Shown: one piece after another, positions 40,055 through 48,614 of the stretch
Position numbering within the stretch: the first letter of the stretch is position 1
Layout: every line of letters starts with the position of its first letter
Source of the DNA: a virus
DNA: 50,808 bases
IMG/VR virus record: IMGVR_UViG_3300034137_000033
Location: 1-50,808 of that record
Direction: 5' to 3' (one strand)
Translations under genes and position numbers: made by a program
The notes under the pieces: generated by a model
Told to the model about the DNA's origin: nothing
Seen by the model: only the letters and a program-made list of their open reading frames with translations
Databases searched by the model: none

Positions 40055-42421
40055 ATGGTTTACTTCATGATTGCCTTGACGGTTCTGTCTATGTACTTGT
40101 CAATCAAGATGCAGAAGAAGCCTGAAAAGCCGACTGCGGCGGGGCTTGAGGACTTCAGCTTTCCAACTGCAGCAGAGCGACCAATTCCTGTCTTCGTGGG
40201 GACTAGGCGTATATCTGGGCCCAATGTGCTGTGGTACGGCGATCTTCTCACCAGAGCAATCAAGACAGTCACGAAGAGTATGTTTAGCTCCAAAAAAACG
40301 GTCACGGGATACCGCTACTACATGGGTGTCCAGCTCGGAATATGCCACGGCCCGGATGTCCAGCTCCGTGAGATCAAGTTCGGTGACGACGTGGCGTGGT
40401 CTGGACTAAGCACTGGTGGCCCGATCCAGATCGACAAGCCTGCTCTCTTCGGTGGTGACACGAACGGTTCTGGTGGAATCTCCGGAACGATGAGGTTTTA
40501 TCCAGGTGCTCTGACCCAAGCCCCAAACGAGTATTTGGTCAGCAAGGTTGGTTCAGATCTCGTGTCTGCGATACGTGGTGTCAGCTACTGCGTCATGGAA
40601 GGCATGTACATCGGGAACTCATCGAGCCCGCAAGCCACAAGCTTCGTCGTCAGCAGGTTCCCCAAATCACCAGACGACCGCTTCAGCGATTACGAGCAGA
40701 TCGGCCTTGACGCAAACCCCGCATTTTTCATATACGAGATGATCACTCACGGCCTTTACGGTGCTGATCTCGGCTATTCGTCTATTGACCTGGATTCGTT
40801 CACTTCCGCCGCTAAAACCCTTTTTGATGAAGGGCTAGGCATATCAGCAGTCATTGACTCATCAACGACCGCTGGTGACGTGATCAATGACGTCAAACGC
40901 GTGATCCAGGGCTCATTGCAAACAGATCCTGCAACCGGCGCACTGAAGCTCAGGCTGATCAGAAACGACTACATCGTCGACGAGCTGCCATTGCTCGATC
41001 AGTCGAACATCAAGAATCTCTCCGGGTTCACACGCGGCTCTCTCGACACAGCAATCACCGAGGTGAAGCTCAAGTACACAAGCATCGACGACGACTTCAC
41101 AGAGCGTACAGTGATCGCACAGAACAACGCCTTGCGAATGCACAAAGGGGATAGCGACGGACAGGTCGTCCAGATGCCCATGATCAGCACCCGCGAAACG
41201 GCAGCGAAGATCGTGATGAGGGAAATGGCCAGCGCATCGGTTCCTTTGGCAACCTGTACCGCCGAGTGCAATCGCGGCCCCGCACACACCGAAGTCGGTG
41301 ACGTCGTTCGCCTGAGCTGGCCAGCCGAAGGCGTCGACAAATTAGTCATGCGCGTGACCGGCATCGACCTTGGCGCTCCTCAGGATGGTTCTGTGCGCCT
41401 GACCCTCGTCCAAGATGTCTTCGGTGTCTTCATGAGCGTCTACGCCGATGGCTCCGAGCGTCAGTGGACGAAACCCACCTTCAAGGCTACTGACATCACT
41501 CGCTTCGACATCATTGATGCACCGACCATTTTGACGACAAGCCAAACAACCGGGAGCGTGCTTGTCGTTGCGGAAAATCCTGGCGTTGCGTTGGACTACC
41601 AGCTTCAGGTGAAGGGTGGTGTCGATAGCGGCTACATTGATGCTGGAGCGATGCCTTTCACGCCGTTTTTCTCGACTACGAAAGCCATGGGTACTGGCTG
41701 GACTGATGTGAGCGTCGTGCTTTCAGGGGCATCTGCAGAGTTGTCGTCGATCACGGCTGATGAGGTTCGTCAGGGGCTTGGCTTGATGCTGATCGTCAGT
41801 GCCCTTGGGAAAGAATGGATCTCGTATCAGAACGCTGTGGCTGGCAATTCAACGACTGTAAATCTTGGTCTGGTCAACCGTGGGCTATTCAACACGAAGC
41901 CTTTGGCGCACCCAGCAGGAGCTCGCGCATGGGCTGTTTCCGAGGGTTTCGGGGTTACTGACTGGCAGTATGCGAAGAGTGAGTCTGTGTCGCTCAGGAT
42001 GCTTCCGAGGACTCAGACCGGGGTGCTCGATGTCGATGATGCTGTCGTTCATTCGTATAGCGTTGCAGGGGCGAACCTGGCTCCTTGGGCACCAGGGCGT
42101 GTGCGTGTGAATGGCGTCGAAGGTGGTCAGATCTCGGGTGTTGCAACTGTGACCTGGAGGAAGCGTGATGGATCATTGCCTACTGTGATGTTCTACGGTG
42201 ACGACGAAAGCCGGGTGAGTGATGCGGCGTACCAGGTGGTTGTGAAATCAGGGAGTACGGTCGTCAAAACTGTCAGTGGGATTACTGGCGAATCGTGGTC
42301 GTTTACTGATGAGATGGCGCTGAATGGCGGGGCTTACTACAGCAGCCTGGCTTTCGAGATCAGTGCTCAAAAGCCAGGGTTTACGGATTCAGTCGCCGCT
42401 AGGGTAAGCGTGACCCGGTGA
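40055..42421 (+). CDS. Tail tip / central hub protein (gpJ-like)
   Basis: This 788-aa protein begins with a short hydrophobic segment (MVYFMIALTVLSMYLSI), then PTAAERPIPVFVGTRRISGPNVLWYGDL, a start typical of tail tip hub proteins of the lambda J/Phage-tail_3 type. The C-terminal ~250 residues contain fibronectin-III-like strands (PTILTTSQTTGSVLVV, PWAPGRVRVNGVEGG). It would form the tail tip and contact the host. It is the last gene of the rightward tail block and is convergent, 2 nt apart, with the leftward membrane-protein operon. Confidence 0.8.
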   Translation: MVYFMIALTVLSMYLSIKMQKKPEKPTAAGLEDFSFPTAAERPIPVFVGTRRISGPNVLWYGDLLTRAIKTVTKSMFSSKKTVTGYRYYMGVQLGICHGPDVQLREIKFGDDVAWSGLSTGGPIQIDKPALFGGDTNGSGGISGTMRFYPGALTQAPNEYLVSKVGSDLVSAIRGVSYCVMEGMYIGNSSSPQATSFVVSRFPKSPDDRFSDYEQIGLDANPAFFIYEMITHGLYGADLGYSSIDLDSFTSAAKTLFDEGLGISAVIDSSTTAGDVINDVKRVIQGSLQTDPATGALKLRLIRNDYIVDELPLLDQSNIKNLSGFTRGSLDTAITEVKLKYTSIDDDFTERTVIAQNNALRMHKGDSDGQVVQMPMISTRETAAKIVMREMASASVPLATCTAECNRGPAHTEVGDVVRLSWPAEGVDKLVMRVTGIDLGAPQDGSVRLTLVQDVFGVFMSVYADGSERQWTKPTFKATDITRFDIIDAPTILTTSQTTGSVLVVAENPGVALDYQLQVKGGVDSGYIDAGAMPFTPFFSTTKAMGTGWTDVSVVLSGASAELSSITADEVRQGLGLMLIVSALGKEWISYQNAVAGNSTTVNLGLVNRGLFNTKPLAHPAGARAWAVSEGFGVTDWQYAKSESVSLRMLPRTQTGVLDVDDAVVHSYSVAGANLAPWAPGRVRVNGVEGGQISGVATVTWRKRDGSLPTVMFYGDDESRVSDAAYQVVVKSGSTVVKTVSGITGESWSFTDEMALNGGAYYSSLAFEISAQKPGFTDSVAARVSVTR

Positions 42422-42423
42422 GA

Positions 42424-43083
42424 TTAGTTCTTGACCAGAAACCTAGCTTTCTCACCATCAGAATCAGAGCGAAGCTTCATCACCATTCGCTGGATAAATG
42501 GGATATGACTGTCGCGATCTAGATCCGCAAAGACCATTCCCTGTCCGTTCAGGTTGTCCATTACGATCTGAATACTTTTCGAGTTTAAAATGCCCAAGTG
42601 TATCGTCTTGCAGTCAACATCGTCTTTTTGGACTTTGTAGAAAGTCATGTGATGTGCAGACTTATAATTTGTCTCCCAGGCCACATGCTCAGTTTTCATG
42701 CCCGCAAGGAAAAGTGGTTGCTGAACCCCAGAGTCGGATTTTCTGATTTCGCAGAGACCACCTTGAGAATCCTCCATCATCATGCCGGGATCAATTCCGT
42801 ACTGCTTCAAGACGGTTGTATCGCCGGTAAACTTTATTCGAAGTCCTGACTTTGAGATATCGTTGACTCTGTCGTAGATGAAACCCTTGTCGATTATATC
42901 TACCTTGATTTTTGCATGGAGTGGGGTTAGCAGCTTTGCTCCATTATTTTGAGTGTAGAGATACACGTTGCCAGTGAATGTGTCGGCCATTAGCGTCCTG
43001 TTATAGCCAAGAAAAATCTCTCCGATAACCCAGAACACACACATAAAAGCAAAGAACTTAGCGAATGTTTTACGCCGCAGCAT
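42424..43083 (-). CDS. Membrane-anchored protein, last gene of a leftward trio
   Basis: This 219-aa protein has one N-terminal membrane segment (FAKFFAFMCVFWVIGEIF) and a beta-rich exported domain; no family is recognised. A positively charged start (MLRRK) suggests the C-terminal domain is periplasmic. It overlaps the preceding membrane protein gene by 14 nt and is co-transcribed with it and possibly the 326-aa gene. A cell-envelope or superinfection-exclusion role is possible. Confidence 0.6.
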   Translation of the reverse strand: MLRRKTFAKFFAFMCVFWVIGEIFLGYNRTLMADTFTGNVYLYTQNNGAKLLTPLHAKIKVDIIDKGFIYDRVNDISKSGLRIKFTGDTTVLKQYGIDPGMMMEDSQGGLCEIRKSDSGVQQPLFLAGMKTEHVAWETNYKSAHHMTFYKVQKDDVDCKTIHLGILNSKSIQIVMDNLNGQGMVFADLDRDSHIPFIQRMVMKLRSDSDGEKARFLVKN

Positions 43084-43411
43084 GTTCTAACTCCTCAGCT
43101 TCACGCTTATAAAATGGGGGCTCAACATTAAGCAGTGCAGCGCCAAGGAGGAATACACCAACATTTTCCCAGATCATCTCACCCATGAAGGGTAGTAATG
43201 TGCTAGAGCCAGGTAGGATCGTTGCCATTATCGCAATTGGATATCCGAGCAAGTCCATAACTAGAGATGGGGCATGATAGCCGTGCAGCAAATTGCGTGC
43301 AGAAATTACTGTCTCGCTGAATGTTTGAAGCTCAGTCGAAGACGCGAGTAGAAAACCTGGCGCGACGACGCTAAACATAAATACTGCCCACACCACTCGA
43401 TAGATACGCAT
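43070..43411 (-). CDS. Small membrane protein
   Basis: This 113-aa protein has an N-terminal signal-like segment (VVWAVFMFSVVAPGFLLASS) and two further hydrophobic stretches (MDLLGYPIAIMATILPGS, ENVGVFLLGAALLNV). It ends with an acidic KREAEELEHAA tail. No family is recognised. The ATG at 43411 is chosen because GGGAG precedes it; the frame extends 15 nt upstream. It overlaps the next gene by 14 nt. Confidence 0.6.
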   Translation of the reverse strand: MRIYRVVWAVFMFSVVAPGFLLASSTELQTFSETVISARNLLHGYHAPSLVMDLLGYPIAIMATILPGSSTLLPFMGEMIWENVGVFLLGAALLNVEPPFYKREAEELEHAAA

Positions 43412-43479
43412 ACAACTCCCTTGCACTGTAAGTTTGCATCAATGCTACGTGTAGGCAACTAGCGTGAAAAGCGTTTTTA

Positions 43480-44460
43480 CTACGCAGTTACATACCCAAT
43501 TGTGGTTTTTCTAATAACTCCCAAACTCTCTGCGTTCCTGAAAATCTGACCAGCTCGGAGGTTCCCGATCCGTGAGTTTTTCGCGAATTCCTTGAGCTTC
43601 ACCGGCGTGCCGGGTGCCAAGGTTTTTGCGTGAAAAACCAGGGTTTTCAGGATTTCTGCGTTGGAATCCGGCAGCGTTTCTCCAGTTTTCGGCGTTTCTG
43701 GCGTTTCCGTCACCTCCTGTGGCATGCCAGTCACCTTAACTTCCGATGATGGCGTTTCGCTAGCTTCTGAGGCTACAACACCCGCGCTAGAGCGTCCAGA
43801 GCTTCTGACGCCAGCTAGGATGAGTGCCGGAACTATCTCCAGGGCCATGGCGAAGCCGAGGCACAGAAACTGCGCAAGCAGCGGAGGCAGGCTCGACGCT
43901 TTAGCAACACCAGATTTGATGTGCGCGATCTCCAGGGAGCCTTCATTAAGGCGTGCTAGTGCCTGAGCGCGCTGAGCTGCCGCACGAGAGCTTACTGACT
44001 CTTCAAGCTCCAAGGCCTTGGAAACCATTCCACGCGCCCGCAGATCATTAGCCTGTAACCCCGCATCGGCGATCTCTTTATCAAGGTGTGAGATCAGTGC
44101 TGAGTCTTTCTGAGCCATTGCAATCAATGCATTAACACGGTCAGTAGTCATTACTTCGTGAGTTGCTTTGCTGACGCTAATCGAAGTCATGAGTCGATCA
44201 TAAGTGGCCCAACCGCTAACACCCGAAAGCATCAGGGCGCATGCAATTGTCAGCACTGCACTTGTGCCACGCAAAACACGAATGGCAACAGGCCACGCCA
44301 GATACTTGAAAATATCCAGGAGCACGGCTGCAGACGCAAACAGAAGCGCCAGGTTCTTGTCTTCAATCAATGCGTACATTGCAAAGGCAACGGAAATTGC
44401 AGTTACGCTAGACAAAAGGAATGCGATTGCGACAAGTAATGCCGACAGCTTTTTGCTCAT
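43480..44460 (-). CDS. Four-helix membrane protein with cytoplasmic winged-helix-like C-terminus
   Basis: This 326-aa protein has membrane segments near residues 5-30, 38-60 and 65-88, a charged helical loop (~95-185, rich in A, L, E and R) and another segment near 195-220. After a P/T/E-rich linker (EVTETPETPKTGETLPD), the last ~60 residues (VFHAKTLAPGTPVKLKEFAK, then AGQIFRNAESLGVIRK) look like a winged-helix DNA-binding domain. A membrane protein carrying a possible DNA-binding tail is unusual. It might tether phage DNA to the membrane or sense it. TATAAT with TTGCAC lies upstream. The fold assignment is tentative. Confidence 0.6.
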   Translation of the reverse strand: MSKKLSALLVAIAFLLSSVTAISVAFAMYALIEDKNLALLFASAAVLLDIFKYLAWPVAIRVLRGTSAVLTIACALMLSGVSGWATYDRLMTSISVSKATHEVMTTDRVNALIAMAQKDSALISHLDKEIADAGLQANDLRARGMVSKALELEESVSSRAAAQRAQALARLNEGSLEIAHIKSGVAKASSLPPLLAQFLCLGFAMALEIVPALILAGVRSSGRSSAGVVASEASETPSSEVKVTGMPQEVTETPETPKTGETLPDSNAEILKTLVFHAKTLAPGTPVKLKEFAKNSRIGNLRAGQIFRNAESLGVIRKTTIGYVTA

Positions 44461-44489
44461 CTTGAGCTCCGAAATCTCTGTATAAGTCC

Positions 44490-44517
44490 ATTATATAAGG
44501 GGTTCCAGGCAGTGCAA
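44490..44517 (-). promoter_or_regulatory. Promoter TTGCAC-N16-TATAAT of the leftward membrane-protein operon
   Basis: Read leftward, TTGCAC (44517-44512), a 16-nt spacer and TATAAT (44495-44490) form a strong sigma-70-type promoter. GGAGCTCAAG then precedes the ATG at 44460. Confidence 0.7.
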
Positions 44518-44534
44518 TAGCATAGCTGGGCTAT

Positions 44535-44562
44535 TTGACATCAAACTACCTTCATATAGATT
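44535..44562 (+). promoter_or_regulatory. Promoter TTGACA-N16-TAGATT of the rightward 150-aa gene
   Basis: TTGACA (44535-44540), a 16-nt spacer and TAGATT (44557-44562). It is divergent from the promoter at 44490-44517, so both genes may be expressed from the prophage by host polymerase. Confidence 0.6.
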
Positions 44563-44635
44563 GCATTTATTTATTGAGTGGACGAGTCCAATTCAATATT
44601 ATGTTTATAAATCCCGAACAAAAAGGAAAACAATA

Positions 44636-45088
44636 ATGGGCATCAAGGTATCGATTAATCACCAAGCAATTGCTGAAGCGCTTATTAAAAGCGGCGATCT
44701 TCATCGCGATGGTTGCGGATGCGGACTTTCATATGAGCACGATGAGGCTCAGGAACTTCAGGAGTTAATTGATATTAGTCTGGATGTAATCGAAGTGTTC
44801 GGCGAAGCCGGCTTACGCGCACTCGTGAATCAAGCGGAGAAACGTGCAGACGAATTGGATCTGAAAGTTCGTGCAGCGGAAGCGCAGGCTAAGGCGGAAG
44901 CCGAAAAAACCTTGGGTGAGGCTCAGCTGTCGGAGTACGACCAATTGGCCCTCATGAGCGCTGTTGGCAGTATCGGTGGGGATATCGACGCATACGACCT
45001 CGCGAAGACGCTGGTGCGCCGCAAGGTCTATTCAGTCGCCGAAATTATGCGTCTCTCAAGCGTGCAGCTGAGGCATCTACTCTCGTAA
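44636..45088 (+). CDS. Hypothetical coiled-coil protein with CxC motif
   Basis: This 150-aa protein has DGCGCGLSYEHDEAQEL near residue 25 and a highly charged coiled-coil stretch (AEKRADELDLKVRAAEAQAKAE). A helical C-terminus ends LRHLLS. No family is recognised; the CxC could bind metal. AAAAAGGAAAA precedes the ATG. Its end overlaps the convergent leftward gene by 12 nt. Confidence 0.6.
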   Translation: MGIKVSINHQAIAEALIKSGDLHRDGCGCGLSYEHDEAQELQELIDISLDVIEVFGEAGLRALVNQAEKRADELDLKVRAAEAQAKAEAEKTLGEAQLSEYDQLALMSAVGSIGGDIDAYDLAKTLVRRKVYSVAEIMRLSSVQLRHLLS

Positions 45089-45502
45089 AAACGACTCAGC
45101 CAGCAAGGTGGCCAGGGGCGCAGGTTTCTGGCCTTTTTCGAATGACGCCACTAGAAATGTTTTGCCGGTACGGTCGCGAAGCACCATGCCTTCTTTGACC
45201 AGGCGTGCTTCGACGTGCATCTCTGCGAAAAGCCCGAAAGCAGTCGTGTCGCCGTCCACTTGGCCATAGATCCAGCCAGCTTCGTCGGCTACGACTTCAC
45301 TCAGAACATGGTCAGACGGTCGGAAAGCTCTCTTGATCATCCTGCCGACCCTCCTGGCACCCTTGGCCATCATCACGAATAACCATATCGCCGGGATAAG
45401 TGGAATCGAAATCAGGATTCCACCCCACACGTTGATCTGATGCACAACCCAGCGCAGCAGGCTCCACAATGTCCGTAATGGAACCATCCAGTTGACCCTC
45501 AC
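45077..45502 (-). CDS. Membrane protein sharing a domain with its neighbour
   Basis: This 141-aa protein has one or two membrane segments (WVVHQINVWGGILISIPLIP) and a basic stretch (RRVGRMIKRAFRP). A C-terminal ~75-residue domain (WIYGQVDGDT, then GMVLRDRTGKTFLVASF) ends in LLAESFL. That domain aligns with the product of 45499-45810, so the two appear to be paralogues. The start is GTG at 45502, overlapping the upstream stop, with AGGGAG in front. Function unknown. Confidence 0.6.
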   Translation of the reverse strand: MRVNWMVPLRTLWSLLRWVVHQINVWGGILISIPLIPAIWLFVMMAKGARRVGRMIKRAFRPSDHVLSEVVADEAGWIYGQVDGDTTAFGLFAEMHVEARLVKEGMVLRDRTGKTFLVASFEKGQKPAPLATLLAESFLRE

Positions 45503-45810
45503 GATTGATCTCCCTCAGTTGTGGCGCTTGCTGGCTTGTCGTGCAGAAAGCTCAGGGCAAGCAGAGCGTGTATAGATTCAAACAGCGAACCAGCCTTATC
45601 ATCGAGGCTCAGTATCATGTACTCGTGCCCCTGGACGTCTTTGACGCCAATACCCATGTCATCAATCCAAGCACTGTGTATGTGGAAGGTCTGATGTAGC
45701 TCACCGTCAAATTCCTTCCCATCAACAACTCCATATGTAAGCCCGGCAACATCAATGGCATTGCCCTTATGCAAAACATATGCTTCATAAATCAATGCGC
45801 AACGAGCCAT
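45499..45810 (-). CDS. Soluble paralogue of the adjacent membrane protein
   Basis: This 103-aa protein lacks membrane segments but aligns with the C-terminal domain of the downstream protein: GLTYGVVDGKEF, then HIHSAWIDDMGIGVKD, ending LLALSFL. GGAGG precedes the ATG. The stop overlaps the GTG start of the next gene, so the two proteins are made together. A soluble/membrane pair may interact; no family is recognised. Confidence 0.6.
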   Translation of the reverse strand: MARCALIYEAYVLHKGNAIDVAGLTYGVVDGKEFDGELHQTFHIHSAWIDDMGIGVKDVQGHEYMILSLDDKAGSLFESIHALLALSFLHDKPASATTEGDQS

Positions 45811-45903
45811 TTAACCTCCATTACATATATGCTGATTGTACCGCTTGCAAGGTTTGCCAGCAAACACTAGCATTGGAATTGTGGAATTAAGGAGCTGCAT
45901 GCT

Positions 45904-46563
45904 ATGAAACGTTTCAGAAGTATTTTGAATGCGCAGCCCGTAGCTAAGTTGTATCTAGAAAATAAGTCAGTTGACGATAGATTTAAGAAATCTGGTGCTA
46001 CAGATGAATTGACAAGATTTGCATACACACTGGCACTTCGTGGCGTGCATCCGAATAGCCTTGATTCTATTGTTGACTTCAGACTTGAAGACGTTGTTGG
46101 CCTCCTGCTGGCTGATAGAGAAACTACCCAAGGTCTCAAGCATGAGTTCGATGAGTTTCGGGTTGTTTGGCGCAGGCTTTACGACCGTGAGCGAAACCGT
46201 CGGGATGCGATTTGGCGACTAGAGTTGATCGAGCCGGGATCTAAGTCGGCTGAGCCATTCCTGGAATTACTGTCGGCAATCAGGGATGCAGACGAGACAG
46301 ATCCCATTGGGGAGGCGTTTGCGCTGGGTATTCATGAGGTCGTGGCGATGGTGCCCGTCACCTCAGTACCTGGGTGGATTGACTACGTCGCTCACGATGA
46401 TATTCCAGAACCCTGGTGCGAACGTTTCCAGCAAGCTAGCGCGGGCTCGACAGCTACGATCCGTGGGAATTATGCGTACGATTGGGAGAAGTTTGTACGG
46501 CTTTGGGAGGTAGAAATGGACATGATAGCTAAACACGAGCTGGCACGTGGGGAGCCGCTATGA
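45904..46563 (+). CDS. Hypothetical protein coupled to a DEDDh exonuclease
   Basis: This 219-aa mainly helical, charged protein is not recognised (RRLYDRERNRRDAIWRLEL in the middle, YDWEKFVRLWEVEMDMIA at the end). AAGGAG precedes the ATG. Its stop overlaps the start of the exonuclease gene by ATGA, so the two may form a complex. Confidence 0.6.
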   Translation: MKRFRSILNAQPVAKLYLENKSVDDRFKKSGATDELTRFAYTLALRGVHPNSLDSIVDFRLEDVVGLLLADRETTQGLKHEFDEFRVVWRRLYDRERNRRDAIWRLELIEPGSKSAEPFLELLSAIRDADETDPIGEAFALGIHEVVAMVPVTSVPGWIDYVAHDDIPEPWCERFQQASAGSTATIRGNYAYDWEKFVRLWEVEMDMIAKHELARGEPL

Positions 46564-47024
46564 AAATTGTTGTGGACTGCGAATTCACACAGCTCAATGC
46601 TACCGCCAGGCTCATCTCTATGGCGCTGGTTGCTGAAGACGGTCAAGAGCTCTACTTCGAGCTTAGCGATAATTGCGTCCTAGCTGACTGCAGTGATTTC
46701 GTTGTTGAGAGGGTGTTGCCACAGCTAACTGGAAGTAGCGCCTCAATTTCACTGGACGCTGCAAGGCAGGAATTGTTGGCGTTCCTGGGTCGCTTCGATA
46801 ATGCCGAAATCATGTCTGACGCGCCCGCATGGGACTGGGAGTTCTTCTGTGATATCGCTTACCACAACGGAAAATGGCCGATTAATGTATCCAATAGACC
46901 ACTCAATTTGATTGACATATTCAATGATAAAGACGTGCCGGGTGAAGATGCGCCCGAGCTTCCGCATCATGCGTTGCTCGACGCCAGATTACTAATGAAC
47001 TACTACAAGCGCCTTCTCAAATAG
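46560..47024 (+). CDS. DEDDh exoribonuclease-like protein (Rv2179c-type)
   Basis: This 154-aa protein begins IVVDCEFTQ (D and E of motif I), has IMSDAPAWDWEFFCDI (motif II region) and ends PHHALLDARLL (H and D of motif III). This is the compact arrangement of Rv2179c-like 3'-5' exoribonucleases. It would trim RNA or DNA 3' ends. It is the second DEDDh protein of the prophage. Its last 8 nt overlap the convergent relaxase gene. Confidence 0.75.
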   Translation: MKIVVDCEFTQLNATARLISMALVAEDGQELYFELSDNCVLADCSDFVVERVLPQLTGSSASISLDAARQELLAFLGRFDNAEIMSDAPAWDWEFFCDIAYHNGKWPINVSNRPLNLIDIFNDKDVPGEDAPELPHHALLDARLLMNYYKRLLK

Positions 47025-48171
47025 CTAGCTCTAGTTCGTCGGGAATATTTAATTGCTGTCCAGGTACATACTCAATGTACTTTCGCTTGAGCCTGCACTC
47101 CTGAGGCTTGAATAGCGCGTCAAATATAGCATCGATGAGCTCCAGAATTTCCTTGATCATCTTTTGAACTTCGTAATCCCTTGCTGTGAACTTGATATAG
47201 ATTGGCTTTCTTCTGCGCCCGCTGACTGCGATGAATTCATAGTAGTAGATTCTAGCTCTTTCTTGGTCTTCGCTATCTCTTCTTGCAATTTCATTCTGAA
47301 GTTCACGAATGGTTTCGGGGTCATAATGTATTCCTTCCTGTGTAGTTAGTTTGTGCCAAGTCAATCTTGAGCGCTTGAGCTGTCTACCACTTATATGTTT
47401 GCCGTCAAACTCGAAACTGATCCCCTTTGGCTGGCCTTCATCATTGAGCGTGAGGTTGATGTAGACCTTCTGCTTTCTCAGGGCTCTTACGAAGTCGAAC
47501 ATGTCGCCCTGGGTTGCGTTTGTGGCTTCGATAGCACCCGCGATCTTCGCAATCATTTTGTGCTTCAGGGGCAAGTCGTTGTCGCGGACTGAAGCTTGGA
47601 GTTCAGCATGGGTGATCGAGACGCCCCAGGTGTCTTTCGGCCTTGGTGCTTTGGTGAGTCCGAAGCGGTCTTCGATCTCAGACACTGAGTCCATGCTGAC
47701 GCTTCGCTCATTACTATCTTTGACCATTGAGAACGTGTCATCGAGACGGATGCGGTTTGCGACGATGTGAACGTGCTGATGATCTTTGTCTTGATGCATT
47801 ACGGCGACGTACTGAGTCGTTTCGTCGAAGCCTAGGTCTGTCATGTACTTTGTGACCGCCTGACGCCATTGCGGGGTTGTCAGGGACTCTCCGGGGCGCA
47901 GGGACAGCATTGCGTGGAAGACCGGTTTAATGGCCTTCTCAGAGTCGATGGCGAAGCGCCTGAGCGTCTCAACCTGGTCGAATTCGCGGATCATCTCCGA
48001 AAGGTCTGACTCGTTGCCCTGCAGGACGCCTGGCAGTGGGTCTTTGCTCATAGTGTTGAAGCTGATCGTCCGGATGCCAGAGATCTCATGGTCGTGCTTC
48101 GTGCAGCCGAAAATGTAGCGGATTCGGTTTTTGAAAGAGCCTGAGGACTTCGGGAAAATCTTGCCGATCAT
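47017..48171 (-). CDS. Mobilization relaxase (MobA/VirD2-like, PF03432)
   Basis: This 384-aa protein has the relaxase histidine signature HQDKDHQHVHIVANRI, with H131, H133 and H135 as likely metal ligands, and a candidate catalytic tyrosine Y19 (NRIRYIFG). The C-terminal part is basic. Relaxases nick one strand at oriT and lead it to a recipient cell during conjugation. It lies directly after mobC with an ATGA overlap. No coupling protein or mating channel is present, so transfer would need a helper. A relaxase in a complete phage genome is rare. No frameshift or truncation is visible. Confidence 0.88.
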   Translation of the reverse strand: MIGKIFPKSSGSFKNRIRYIFGCTKHDHEISGIRTISFNTMSKDPLPGVLQGNESDLSEMIREFDQVETLRRFAIDSEKAIKPVFHAMLSLRPGESLTTPQWRQAVTKYMTDLGFDETTQYVAVMHQDKDHQHVHIVANRIRLDDTFSMVKDSNERSVSMDSVSEIEDRFGLTKAPRPKDTWGVSITHAELQASVRDNDLPLKHKMIAKIAGAIEATNATQGDMFDFVRALRKQKVYINLTLNDEGQPKGISFEFDGKHISGRQLKRSRLTWHKLTTQEGIHYDPETIRELQNEIARRDSEDQERARIYYYEFIAVSGRRRKPIYIKFTARDYEVQKMIKEILELIDAIFDALFKPQECRLKRKYIEYVPGQQLNIPDELELAI

Positions 48172-48461
48172 TTGACACCCCCCAGGTTCACTTGGGCGAT
48201 GTACTTAACTTTTTCCAGGAGCTCACTGCCGGGCCGGTCGGCGTTTATCATAGATGCGAGATTCATGAGCTCCCTGGCAATCTGAACAACGTCTTGGCTG
48301 ACCTTGGGCTTCACCTGACCGTTAGCAACGAAGTCTCTGATAAACGCGCCTGCGGACTTGTAGCCTGCTTCGGCGATCTTGGCATTCAATGTGTCGAGCT
48401 CAGTCTTATTGAGCCTTAGGGTAATGCGGGATTCTTTGTTTTGCTTCTCAATAGTTTTCAT
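48168..48461 (-). CDS. mobC: MobC-like relaxosome accessory protein
   Basis: This 97-aa basic protein has a ribbon-helix-helix-like start (ESRITLRLNKTELDTLNAKI) and AGYKSAGAFIRDFV. The C-terminus has QIARELMNLASMINADRPG, as in MobC accessory proteins. MobC helps the relaxase to bind and melt oriT. It heads the leftward mob operon, and its start is preceded by AAAAGG and an AATAAAAATAATAA leader. Confidence 0.82.
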   Translation of the reverse strand: MKTIEKQNKESRITLRLNKTELDTLNAKIAEAGYKSAGAFIRDFVANGQVKPKVSQDVVQIARELMNLASMINADRPGSELLEKVKYIAQVNLGGVK

Positions 48462-48476
48462 CTTGGGTCACCTTTT

Positions 48477-48490
48477 ATTATTTTTATTCT
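48477..48490 (-). promoter_or_regulatory. AATAAAAATAATAA leader of mobC
   Basis: Read leftward, AATAAAAATAATAA merges into AAAAGG, the ribosome-binding site of mobC. A variant of the repeated leader. Confidence 0.4.
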
Positions 48491-48527
48491 GAGCCCTCAA
48501 CGCAACACCCGAAGGGATGTGAGTATC

Positions 48528-48562
48528 TAGCCTTACTTGTCTGACATAGACACAACTGGCTA
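48528..48562. repeat. Stepped inverted repeat upstream of mobC
   Basis: TAGCC, five bases, TGTCT, five bases, AGACA, five bases, GGCTA. Both pairs of arms are perfect and concentric over 35 bp. It may be the MobC or relaxase binding site at oriT, or an operator of the mob operon. Confidence 0.5.
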
Positions 48563-48614
48563 AAAAGAAGCTCTAGACTCATTATGCAAATGGAGCTTTA
48601 GGTGGTTCTAGTGC

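Noticed and set aside
43467-43476. Third copy of the AAACGCTTTT box on the minus strand
   Set aside because: Only ten bases match and the hairpin is missing; chance match is likely.
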